Source: JACPGQ01 sp039798685 (lineage in GTDB: Bacteria; Patescibacteriota; Microgenomatia; Levybacterales; UBA12049). Taken from it: DNA of 31,360 nt. Below are positions 24,979 to 31,360 of this stretch, in pieces. The notes under the pieces were generated by a model. The model saw only the letters and a list, made by a program, of their open reading frames with translations. It ran no database searches and had not been told where the DNA came from. The stretch is from assembly GCA_039798685.1 (NCBI GenBank), contig JBDKFM010000005.1:1-31360 (forward strand). Reading direction: 5' to 3'. The position numbers were made by a program, and so were the translations under genes. Position 1 is the stretch's first letter; the number at the start of each line of letters is the position of its first letter.

Positions 24979-25780
24979 ATTTCATAATTTGCGAAATCCC
25001 TTTTTCTATTGATATACCTGGCTTCCATCCGAGCTCTTTTTCTGCTTTTGCAGGGTCAGCACGAAACAACCATTCTTTCTGTACCTCATTCCCTCTTATA
25101 ATCTCTGGCTTTTTTGAGACATAGCGACTAAGAATTCCAAGAACCGAATTTAAAGAATATTTTTTCCCAGAACAAATATCGAAGGTGCTATATTGTTTTT
25201 TCTGACTGTACTCTATTGATTTTAGAATAGCAGTAACAGCGTCCGCAACATAAAGAAAATCTCTTTTTTCTCCACCATTTCCACTTAATGTGACTGGAGA
25301 TCTTGAGTGTATTTGCCTTATAAATGTTGCAATCACTGAATTATAAAATGGTTTTCCACCTGGTCCATAGAGATTTGTAAACCTCAAAATTACCCCCCTA
25401 ATCCGCCGATGACTTCTTTGAGAATAATGTTTAATTAAACTCTCGGCAATTTTTTTTGTTAACCCGTAATAACTCTCACTAATATATACCTGAGTTGAAG
25501 ATGCAAAAATTACAGTTACTTCTGCGTGTATTTCCTCAATTGCTGAAAGCAAAATTTGTGTTCCCACTACATTTGCCTGACACACCTCTGCGTCTGTTCC
25601 CTTATTTCTCCCGGCAAGATGAATAATTACTGATTTTCCTTCAACAAACCGACTCACAGCTGCTGCGTCCTCCAAACGACCGTAGTCATCGAGCAATTCA
25701 TAGAAAAACCCTTCTCTCTTCAATGCGAGCTGTAGATGTTTTCCGAGAAATCCATTTCCACCTGTAATTCCGAGTTTCAT
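24968..25780 (-). CDS. SDR reductase, equivalent to the N-terminal half of CapF/FnlB
   Basis: 270 residues. GGNGFLG (7-13) binds NAD(P)H. ASSTQVY (93-99) and Y105-x3-K109 (YYGLTKK) form the active site. FTNLYGPGGKPFYNSVIATF (134-153) carries YNSVIATF, which I recall in the same place in CapF (KPNYNSVIATF), a good sign for the same substrate. Near the C terminus there is ADPAKAEKELGWKPG, the common end of sugar SDRs, which CapF lacks because it continues into the cupin. In the route this would reduce C4 to give UDP-N-acetyl-L-pneumosamine. The stop overlaps the cupin start by 11 bases; the start overlaps the upstream GT4 stop by 4 bases. Confidence 0.83.
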   Translation of the reverse strand: MKLGITGGNGFLGKHLQLALKREGFFYELLDDYGRLEDAAAVSRFVEGKSVIIHLAGRNKGTDAEVCQANVVGTQILLSAIEEIHAEVTVIFASSTQVYISESYYGLTKKIAESLIKHYSQRSHRRIRGVILRFTNLYGPGGKPFYNSVIATFIRQIHSRSPVTLSGNGGEKRDFLYVADAVTAILKSIEYSQKKQYSTFDICSGKKYSLNSVLGILSRYVSKKPEIIRGNEVQKEWLFRADPAKAEKELGWKPGISIEKGISQIMKYEN

Positions 25781-26988
25781 AATAGTTTAAGACGTGAAAA
25801 CTGCTGTGAATATATTTTTTCGCAGTCATATTTTTCTACAAATTGCCTCGCATTTTTTCTATACTCTTGCAATCGCCTCTTATCAGAAAGAAGTGAGATG
25901 ACCGCATCTGCAAACGAACGCTCATCATACTCGATGATGATCCCAGCTCGTTTTGCTTCGACATCAGAATGATATGAAAGCGCTTTGGTAACTATGACTG
26001 GTAATCCGGCAAGCATATAGTCTTTTATTTTTCCGGGGTCTGCGTTTTTGACTTTATCATCCAAAATTCTTGTATTGAAAGGAGCAAGACCAACTGCGCA
26101 TCCCGACAAATATTCTAGAAATTCTGCCCGCTCCTTCATCCAAGGTATCATCGAAATCTTCCCCTGTAACTGCGCCTCATTAATCATCTCACGAAGTATT
26201 TGCTGATCTTCTCCTCCTCCGATTATAATCATTTTCGTATCGGGAATTTTTTTTAAGATAAGAGGCATTGCGCGTATAAGTAGATCAACACCCATATGCG
26301 CACTTAGTAAACCTGAAAATACGATTTTTTTATCATCAATTTCATTTAATGGCCGAAACGGAAACCTTTTTGTCCATACACAAACAGGAACGGTATACTG
26401 ACGGGTAGGCATACTCTCCTTTTTACCCTGCTTCTGCATTCGAGCTGTCTTCATCGCCGACGCAAGATTCCATGTTTCGTCTGCGTGTTCAACACAAAAA
26501 CTGTCAAGAAAAAAATATGCCTGGTTGAGAAGAGGATTTTTAAAACGCACAGGATAATAATCTATTGAGTAATAGATGACACGCTTTACCCTCCCACAAA
26601 ATTTCAGTATAAGACCGGAAAAAGCATTTAAATTATCAACACCGACATACGTATCAATCTTTTCTGTACGTAAAAAAAAATAATATAACGTAAATATCAT
26701 GTCACGGAGATAATAGAATATCTCAGGACCAAATACAGACCATCCTTTCTTATTTAGACAATATTTTCTTTGCCTGTATATTTTTACTGTACTGAACCTA
26801 GGAACTTTATCCCGTGCACCTTTAAAAGGATGCGTTACATAAAATACCTTCACCGCTTTATCAGACACATAACGAAGCAAATCTTCTTCTACAACACTTG
26901 ACCAAGTATATGTGTGATGCACAATTGCAACGATGCCTAAAGGATACGTTTGCTTCAGAAACTGTTCTTTTTTCATATTTGCTCTCAT
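25777..26988 (-). CDS. GT4 family glycosyltransferase
   Basis: 403 residues from the ATG at 26988. The frame is open up to 27072, but that extension overlaps the upstream GT2 by more than 70 bases and does not look like GT4. AGGAG lies 1 base before this ATG; the ATG at 26976 is the other choice. The protein has GIVAIVHHTYTW near the start, IYYSIDYYPVRFK, VFSGLLSAHMGVDLL at the start of the donor domain, IIIGGGEDQQIL, and ADPGKIKDYMLAGLP instead of the EGFG motif. It shares these with the plus-strand GT4 at 20055-21266, also 403 residues. It should act on the lipid-linked glycan in the cytoplasm, possibly adding a sugar next to FucNAc. Confidence 0.88.
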   Translation of the reverse strand: MRANMKKEQFLKQTYPLGIVAIVHHTYTWSSVVEEDLLRYVSDKAVKVFYVTHPFKGARDKVPRFSTVKIYRQRKYCLNKKGWSVFGPEIFYYLRDMIFTLYYFFLRTEKIDTYVGVDNLNAFSGLILKFCGRVKRVIYYSIDYYPVRFKNPLLNQAYFFLDSFCVEHADETWNLASAMKTARMQKQGKKESMPTRQYTVPVCVWTKRFPFRPLNEIDDKKIVFSGLLSAHMGVDLLIRAMPLILKKIPDTKMIIIGGGEDQQILREMINEAQLQGKISMIPWMKERAEFLEYLSGCAVGLAPFNTRILDDKVKNADPGKIKDYMLAGLPVIVTKALSYHSDVEAKRAGIIIEYDERSFADAVISLLSDKRRLQEYRKNARQFVEKYDCEKIYSQQFSRLKLL

Positions 26989-26999
26989 ACTCCTCTCAT

Positions 27000-27989
27000 C
27001 TATACTCTCCTCGCAGGAAAGAGGTGCCATAGAGCATACACATAGAAATACATGAGAGGAACAGTAATGCAAAATAATGGATGCAAAAACCAGGCAGGGT
27101 CATGAATCTTTCTATATCCCCTTATGGCCTGATACAGAGGAACAATCATTGTCATCATTATAACGAGAGTACGATAAAAATTTTGAGAACCAACACCGTA
27201 GGTATACTTTCTGAGATGTCTATAACGCAAAAACAAGAAAAGATTTCTGTAGAGTTTTTTGTGAAACATATAAAAACTGGTCACATAATCGTGTTCAACT
27301 GACAATTTCATTAAAGCAAATCTATTTTTCTTCTTTTCTACCAGCTCAGCTGTTGTATCCAGATGAAAAAAATATGGACTCCAATTCGTATATCGCTTTA
27401 TAAATGATGTTCTGGCAAGATATCCCTGAGAACCAATCGTTGGAAGATTTGATGATGTAAATTGGGCAATAAAATATGTCGAAGTCTCAGCGCTTACCGT
27501 CTCAGGATACATCCATGAATTTTCTGACCCTGAAACTACACCTCTATTTCCAAGCATATAGACAAATGGATCATTTACCCCGTAAAGCTCAGAATACCGG
27601 TTATACACATTATGTTTTTTTGAATATTTCCAATAGATTGCCTGAGCGCCAACTATATCTGGATCTTGTATGAGAGGCTCAACCGCCTTCTTCAGCCAAT
27701 GTTTCCCGACAAGCTGTATGTCTGCATCAGCAAAAAGCAAAAACTCACCCTTTGCATGCTCTATACCAATACTTTTTGATCGTTCAATATGCCGAGCACC
27801 GCTAAAAAAAATTTTGGCACGAAGTTTTTTTGCAATAACTACCGTATTATCAGTTGAGTAATCATCTATCACAAGTATCTCAATTCTTGATGTTGGATAC
27901 TCCTGATCACGGATCACGCGAATTACTTTTGCGATATTTTTTTCTTCGTTATACGTAGGAATGATGACCGAAATTAATGGGAAAGTCAT
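27000..27989 (-). CDS. GT2 family glycosyltransferase with C-terminal membrane spans
   Basis: 329 residues. ISVIIPTYNEEKNI (6-19), VIDDYSTDNT (40-49) and FADADIQ (86-92, metal-binding DAD) are the GT-A core. GSQGYLARTSF (about 188-198) and LDTTAELVEKKK hold the acceptor side. The last ~60 residues have two hydrophobic stretches (TLVIMMTMIVPLYQAI and PLFCITVPLMYFYVYALW), so it is probably membrane-bound at the inner face. The DxD with STDNT is a processive-type motif, but no QxxRW is seen, so a single-addition enzyme is more likely. The start overlaps the RmlD-like gene by 4 bases (ATGA). Confidence 0.88.
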   Translation of the reverse strand: MTFPLISVIIPTYNEEKNIAKVIRVIRDQEYPTSRIEILVIDDYSTDNTVVIAKKLRAKIFFSGARHIERSKSIGIEHAKGEFLLFADADIQLVGKHWLKKAVEPLIQDPDIVGAQAIYWKYSKKHNVYNRYSELYGVNDPFVYMLGNRGVVSGSENSWMYPETVSAETSTYFIAQFTSSNLPTIGSQGYLARTSFIKRYTNWSPYFFHLDTTAELVEKKKNRFALMKLSVEHDYVTSFYMFHKKLYRNLFLFLRYRHLRKYTYGVGSQNFYRTLVIMMTMIVPLYQAIRGYRKIHDPAWFLHPLFCITVPLMYFYVYALWHLFPARRV

Positions 27990-28855
27990 GAAGATTGCAA
28001 AAAATTAATATAACGCTTCAATCCATCTTTCCAATGAGGGAGCACAACTCCCAGCTTCTTTGCCCTGATGTTTTTTAACACTGCATTTCTTGGAATACTC
28101 ATTCCGAGATACGTTCCTTTTCTATTTACAGGAACAATTGTAAGTGGACTCTTCGATAACCTGACAATTTCCTCAGCAAACTTAGCCCAGGTTGCAGATC
28201 CCTCATTCACAAGATGAAATATCCCTTTTGCTCCTCTTTTTTTTGCTAAACGGATTACTGCGACAGCAAGATCCTCTGCATTTGCGAACGTTGCAGTTTG
28301 TTCAGACGAAATTTCAAGTATGTCCTTGACCTTTGCCTGTTCCAGAATATACAACACAAAATTACCTTTTTTTGACCTGCTTCCAGTTTTTCCTCCAAAA
28401 ATTCCACATGTTCGTATCACAAGTGTATCAGTATTATAGAGAAGTGAGACGATTTCCCTTGCATACTTCGTCACACCGTACATCTGCAATGGATGAGCAA
28501 TATCATTCTCTCTATACGGAGTCTTTTTTGTTCCATCGAAAACCTTATCTGTGCTGAATGTTACTAAACGTATTTTTTGCTCCCGACATAGTACAGCTAA
28601 CTTTTTTGCAGAAAAGACATTTATACCGAATGCTTCTTCAAGATTTTCCTCACAATCGGCGACAACATGATAGGAAGCGGTGTTGATGATGAGATCTGGC
28701 TTCACACGGAGAATTGTTTTTTTCAACTTTTTAAAATCTGTCACATCAAGTTGCGCCCTGTTGTAACCAATTGCATTAAGCTTATAACGTGGAGCAAGAC
28801 GCATAAGCTCTCTTCCGACCTGACCATCTTTCCCAATAATGAGTACGCGCTTCAT
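27986..28855 (-). CDS. rmlD: RmlD-like sugar-nucleotide reductase (dTDP-4-dehydrorhamnose reductase family)
   Basis: 289 residues from the ATG at 28855. The frame is open to 28888, but 28855 gives a 4-base ATGA overlap with rfbF and starts directly with MKRVLIIGKDGQVG (1-14), the NADPH site. STDKVFDGTKKTPYRE (101-116) matches the RmlD phrase STDYVFDG with Lys for Tyr. Y126-x3-K130 (MYGVTKYARE) is the active site. NTASYHVVADCEEN (58-71) is also RmlD-like. In RmlD this reduces the 4-keto group of dTDP-6-deoxy-L-lyxo-hexulose. With no RmlA, B or C here and RfbF next to it, a CDP- or UDP-linked substrate is equally possible; WbvR-type UDP-sugar reductases belong to the same family. Confidence 0.82.
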   Translation of the reverse strand: MKRVLIIGKDGQVGRELMRLAPRYKLNAIGYNRAQLDVTDFKKLKKTILRVKPDLIINTASYHVVADCEENLEEAFGINVFSAKKLAVLCREQKIRLVTFSTDKVFDGTKKTPYRENDIAHPLQMYGVTKYAREIVSLLYNTDTLVIRTCGIFGGKTGSRSKKGNFVLYILEQAKVKDILEISSEQTATFANAEDLAVAVIRLAKKRGAKGIFHLVNEGSATWAKFAEEIVRLSKSPLTIVPVNRKGTYLGMSIPRNAVLKNIRAKKLGVVLPHWKDGLKRYINFLQSS

Positions 28856-29643
28856 CTCCACACTTTCCACAATGGCTTTTTTCTCCACTGCTTATTGACC
28901 TCTTCCAAATCCTGATATGTATCAATTGCTACCCAAAAGCCATTGTGTCGATACACAGCAAGTTGCCCTTCATCTACCAGGCGATCCAACGCTGACTCAA
29001 TCATCTCTTTTGGTCGAAGATATGAAAAAAACTCTTTTGAAAACACCATAAATCCTCCATTCACATACTCATGCAACGTTGGTTTCTGCTGAAATTGCTT
29101 CACTAAATCATCCTCCCCTGCCAAGACTAATCCCCATTTCGATTTAGGGTGAACTCCTGTAATTACTCCTTTTACATTTTTTTTCTTATAAAACTTAATG
29201 AGCTTACTCAGGTCAATATTGCCGACGCCGTCTCCATAAGTTACCATGAAAATATCACTTTGAATATATTTCTTTACCTTTAAAAGTCGCTCCCCCGTTA
29301 ATGTTTCCCTTCCTGTGTCAACAAACGTTATAACAAAATCATCATGTGTTTTTTTGCTCGCTCGGTGTATACTTCTAGCACCCGTCTTTGTTTCGATTGT
29401 CAAATCATGCAAAAAATATTCTTGATTTAAAAAATAATCTTTTATGTAGTCGCCCTTATAACCGAGAGCAATGATGAAATTATTAAATCCGTAGTGGGAG
29501 TAGAGTTTCATAATATGCCAAAGAATTGGCTTTTCGCCAATTGTTACCATCGGTTTTGGGCGAAACTCAGTTTCTTCCTTCATTCTTGTCCCCTGCCCAC
29601 CACAAAAAATTACAACGGGAATTGAAGTCTCAGTGTTATTCAT
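28852..29643 (-). CDS. rfbF: Glucose-1-phosphate cytidylyltransferase
   Basis: 263 residues, about the usual 257. It joins CTP and glucose-1-phosphate to give CDP-glucose, the first step to CDP-linked 3,6-dideoxyhexoses. The N-terminal signature FCGGQGTRMKEETEFRPKPMV (13-33) and ILWHIMKLYSHYGFN (40-54) match RfbF closely. YGDGVGNID (136-144) holds the metal-binding D138, VNGGFMVF (194-201) shapes the sugar site, and FWVAIDTYQDLEEVN ends the fold. ETE-RPKPM distinguishes it from RmlA and GalU. The later enzymes of the route, RfbG and RfbH, are not in the window; an RfbE-like epimerase is, at 18958-20010. A weak -10 box is upstream. Confidence 0.93.
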   Translation of the reverse strand: MNNTETSIPVVIFCGGQGTRMKEETEFRPKPMVTIGEKPILWHIMKLYSHYGFNNFIIALGYKGDYIKDYFLNQEYFLHDLTIETKTGARSIHRASKKTHDDFVITFVDTGRETLTGERLLKVKKYIQSDIFMVTYGDGVGNIDLSKLIKFYKKKNVKGVITGVHPKSKWGLVLAGEDDLVKQFQQKPTLHEYVNGGFMVFSKEFFSYLRPKEMIESALDRLVDEGQLAVYRHNGFWVAIDTYQDLEEVNKQWRKKPLWKVWR

Positions 29644-29649
29644 AAACTT

Positions 29650-29655
29650 ACTATA
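29650..29655 (-). promoter_or_regulatory. Possible -10 box (TATAGT) before rfbF
   Basis: TATAGT (5 of 6) ends 6 bases before the ATG of rfbF. There is no TGn extension and no clear -35. The position matches the other leaderless-looking starts in the window. The 47-base gap shows no strong terminator hairpin. Confidence 0.35.
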
Positions 29656-29690
29656 TAGGTAACAAGAATTTCTTTCTTACACAAAAATTA

Positions 29691-30671
29691 TTAGCGTGTG
29701 ATATTTTTGCTAAACAATCCCTTGATAAAAGAAATTCCGTACACGAGATGTGTTAACACTATAGAAAATGATACAAGTACAGCACTTATCGGATCTGTTT
29801 CTCTGATTGTATTCATAAAATAAATAAAGAGAAGTAATATAAAACCACCAATAAAATACGGCTGAAGTACTGCAAAGAAAGCGCTGAGAAGAAAAGCGAA
29901 TAGAAACAGAATCGTAAATAACGAAGGTAAAAAATAGATCAATTCACGCGAAGTTTTTGGATATTTTTTCACAAAATACCCCCTATGAACACCTATATTA
30001 CTAATTTGCTTTAAATGCCCGATCGGCATCTCTCTTCGATGATGATACACAACAACTTCTGGAACATAGAGTATTTTTTTTCCGGAATTAATTATAGAAA
30101 GACAAAGCTTCGTATCTTCACCACACCAAAGTGTCGTCTTAAATCCACCAATTTTTAAGAAAAGACTTTTTCTTACTAAGAAATTATACGTCGGATGATC
30201 CCTGACAAATCCCTTTTGAGCTGGTACAAAACGGTGCCTTGTGGATCCGCTACAGAACTCTGACTGAAGCGTTAGGCCTCCAATCTTCTGCAGGAATGTA
30301 TCCTCAGGTGGGGTAACACCAGGACCGCACACTGCACCAATTAATGGATCTGAGAAATGTTTTATTGCCTCCCTCAACCAATATCTATCCGGATATGCAT
30401 CATCATCAATAAAAGCGATAATCTCCCCTTTCGCTTCCGGGACAGCTATGTCTCTTTTTTCTCCAGGACCAGTTAGCTTCTTCCCTGTGATGACAAATCT
30501 CGCTTTCGGAAGTTTGACATTTACTTTCTTGTCGGACACTATGATAATTTCATAGTCTGGATAATCAAGCTCTAATACTTTATTAAAATCATGATAAAAT
30601 TGCGTAGGGTTATTGTAGAGCACTCTATGAAAAGTCGTGACTATAGAGATTTTAGGAAATTTTTTTGCCAT
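29691..30671 (-). CDS. GT2 family glycosyltransferase with C-terminal membrane spans
   Basis: 326 residues. The core shows KISIVTTFHR (7-16), YEIIIVSDKK (40-49), FIDDDAYPD (87-95) with the metal-binding DDD, YNFLVRKSLFLKIGGF (162-177) and LWCGEDTKLC (181-190) with the ED pair. HHRREMPIGHLKQI (about 211-224) is near the end of the catalytic part. Three or so spans fill residues 240-315. This layout is that of membrane-anchored GT2 enzymes acting on lipid-linked glycans at the inner membrane face. A clear promoter with -35 and -10 lies just upstream, so this gene probably begins its own message. Confidence 0.9.
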   Translation of the reverse strand: MAKKFPKISIVTTFHRVLYNNPTQFYHDFNKVLELDYPDYEIIIVSDKKVNVKLPKARFVITGKKLTGPGEKRDIAVPEAKGEIIAFIDDDAYPDRYWLREAIKHFSDPLIGAVCGPGVTPPEDTFLQKIGGLTLQSEFCSGSTRHRFVPAQKGFVRDHPTYNFLVRKSLFLKIGGFKTTLWCGEDTKLCLSIINSGKKILYVPEVVVYHHRREMPIGHLKQISNIGVHRGYFVKKYPKTSRELIYFLPSLFTILFLFAFLLSAFFAVLQPYFIGGFILLLFIYFMNTIRETDPISAVLVSFSIVLTHLVYGISFIKGLFSKNITR

Positions 30672-30691
30672 ACGATATATAAAACTTCGTC

Positions 30692-30720
30692 ATTATAACA
30701 GTGGGAATTTACCGTGACAA
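30692..30720 (-). promoter_or_regulatory. Sigma-70-type promoter: TTGTCA, 17 bases, TATAAT with TG extension
   Basis: On the minus strand -35 TTGTCA (30715-30720) lies 17 bases from a perfect TATAAT (30692-30697) preceded by TGT. It is the best promoter in the window. The -35 sits inside the last codons of the histidine phosphatase gene. The -10 ends 20 bases before the GT2 start, giving a leader of roughly 14 bases with no clear ribosome-binding site. Confidence 0.75.
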
Positions 30721-31323
30721 CTGACGATTTTCGACAACGTCATAGAGGGATGTACTCAATTTTCCTTTTTCATTTGTTATTAGAAAAAACGTACTATTCA
30801 AAAACTTTGACTCCTTAAATTCAGTGTCATTTATTTTTTCAAAATATTTTCTTGCACAACGTAGAACACCAGAATGTGCAATCACAAGTACGTCACTTAC
30901 GCCCTTTTCCAGAACTGAAAACACCGGTAGTAGACGTTCATAGAGATCTGAGTAGCTTTCTCCCTGAGTATTCATGTATTCACCCGGATGGCGGAAAGTA
31001 AAGAAGTTTTCCTCGCGTTTTCTCCAAAGAGGAGAACCGGATATTGCATCTCTTTTCATCGTTTCCCATGATCCGTAACATATTTCTGCTAAATTTCCAT
31101 TTACCTCAAATTTCCTATTCATTATCTTTGAGACAATTGCCGCTGTTGCGAGCGATCTCCCCCTCGGACTTGCAAGAATAGATGAGAATTTAAATTTTCT
31201 GCAATAATTTCCGAGTAATTCCGCTTGACTCCTTCCTCTATCTGTAAGCGGAGAATCAGAATACCCCTCAAACCGATCGCCACTCCCGGAGATTGTCTCT
31301 CCATGTCTGGCAAAAATTAACAT
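30709..31323 (-). CDS. Histidine phosphatase superfamily protein (phosphoglycerate mutase-like)
   Basis: 204 residues. ARHGET (5-10) holds the catalytic H7 and R6. SPLTDRGRSQAELLG (24-38) and ILASPRGRSLATA (49-61) with R54 are typical. E80 is the likely proton donor, and H150 in VIAHSGVLR (147-155) is the second active-site His. All four key residues are present, so it is probably active. Substrates in this family range from phosphoglycerate to sugar phosphates and cobalamin precursors; I cannot choose among them. Its separate promoter and the strong promoter after it suggest it is a neighbour rather than a core member of the glycan operon. Confidence 0.9.
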   Translation of the reverse strand: MLIFARHGETISGSGDRFEGYSDSPLTDRGRSQAELLGNYCRKFKFSSILASPRGRSLATAAIVSKIMNRKFEVNGNLAEICYGSWETMKRDAISGSPLWRKREENFFTFRHPGEYMNTQGESYSDLYERLLPVFSVLEKGVSDVLVIAHSGVLRCARKYFEKINDTEFKESKFLNSTFFLITNEKGKLSTSLYDVVENRQLSR

Positions 31324-31328
31324 AAGTT

Positions 31329-31337
31329 AGTATAACA
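31329..31337 (-). promoter_or_regulatory. Extended -10 promoter (TGTTATACT) before the histidine phosphatase
   Basis: The minus strand reads TGTTATACT, ending 5 bases before the ATG at 31323. The -35 region is close to the window edge and no match to TTGACA is visible. As with the half-length GT4, transcription would start about at the start codon. Confidence 0.5.
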
Positions 31338-31360
31338 CCAAAAAAGAGGCTATCTTGTAG

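Noticed and set aside
26989..27072. N-terminal extension of 28 residues on the GT4 at 25777
   Set aside because: It overlaps the GT2 gene by 73 bases and contains a Cys-rich stretch not seen in GT4 enzymes; the ATG at 26988 has an AGGAG upstream and gives the same length as its paralog.
28856..28888. Extra 11 residues before the RmlD-like protein
   Set aside because: The ATG at 28855 forms the usual 4-base overlap with rfbF and starts right at the NADPH-binding strand.
29644..29690. Possible terminator after the GT2 gene (ACA...TGT with a T-run)
   Set aside because: The stem would be only 4-5 AU-rich base pairs with a long loop; too weak to call.
1..31360. Use of an altered genetic code with TGA as Gly, as in some CPR groups
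   Set aside because: Many genes end in TGA inside ATGA/GTGA overlaps exactly where the protein family ends, so TGA is a stop here.

Overview
This is a dense cell-surface polysaccharide locus of 29 coding sequences: 28 on the minus strand and one on the plus strand. It holds glycosyltransferases of three structural classes (GT-A, GT-B and membrane GT-C), enzymes making activated sugars, a sugar O-acetyltransferase, an O-antigen ligase/polymerase domain, and two small membrane proteins of unknown role. No gene-free stretch longer than about 50 bases exists. I see no rRNA, tRNA, CRISPR array, insertion sequence or convincing terminator hairpin. The sequence is AT-rich. Many neighbouring genes overlap by 4 bases (ATGA or GTGA), and these overlaps use TGA as a real stop, so this is not the recoded code 25. 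The packing, the short intergenic gaps and the stack of GT-C, GT4 and GT2 genes around divergent sugar dehydratases suggest an uncultured bacterium of the Patescibacteria (CPR) type. That placement is inference only.

Layout, in the direction of minus-strand transcription (right to left). (1) 31323-25777: a histidine phosphatase, a GT2 enzyme, a glucose-1-phosphate cytidylyltransferase (RfbF), an RmlD-like reductase, a second GT2 and a GT4. (2) 25780-21253: a UDP-N-acetyl-L-fucosamine module. It has an SDR reductase and a separate cupin that together look like a split FnlB/CapF, then FnlA/CapE, FnlC/CapG, and a glycosyltransferase carrying a methyltransferase-like N-terminal segment. (3) 20055-21266, plus strand: a GT4 that is a relative of the GT4 on the other side of the FucNAc module. 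(4) 20010-17834: two more SDR sugar epimerases, one resembling CDP-paratose 2-epimerase but with Phe at the catalytic Tyr position, one resembling dTDP-L-rhamnose 4-epimerase with a Cys/His metal-site insert. (5) 17841-10187: three large GT-C membrane proteins and two small membrane proteins. (6) 10158-339: a half-length GT4, a full GT4, an O-acetyltransferase, a GT2, a 1032-residue fusion of an O-antigen ligase-like domain with a GT-C domain, a GT39-like transferase, a GT4 and a GT2. (7) 298-1: the start of a class IV aminotransferase that runs off the left edge.

A working model, inferred: the SDR enzymes, RfbF and the cupin supply unusual deoxysugars (UDP-L-FucNAc with good support, a CDP-linked and possibly a dTDP-linked sugar with weaker support). 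The GT2 and GT4 enzymes assemble them on a lipid carrier at the inner face of the membrane. The GT-C proteins and the ligase/polymerase-like protein act on the outer face. No flippase (Wzx), ABC exporter or initiating phosphoglycosyl transferase is visible in the window, and the middle steps of the CDP-sugar route (RfbG, RfbH) are missing, so these must lie elsewhere or be replaced.

Regulation: the few intergenic gaps contain -10 boxes, several of extended type (TGTTATAAT or close). In five gaps the box ends only 4 to 6 bases before the start codon, which suggests leaderless mRNAs.
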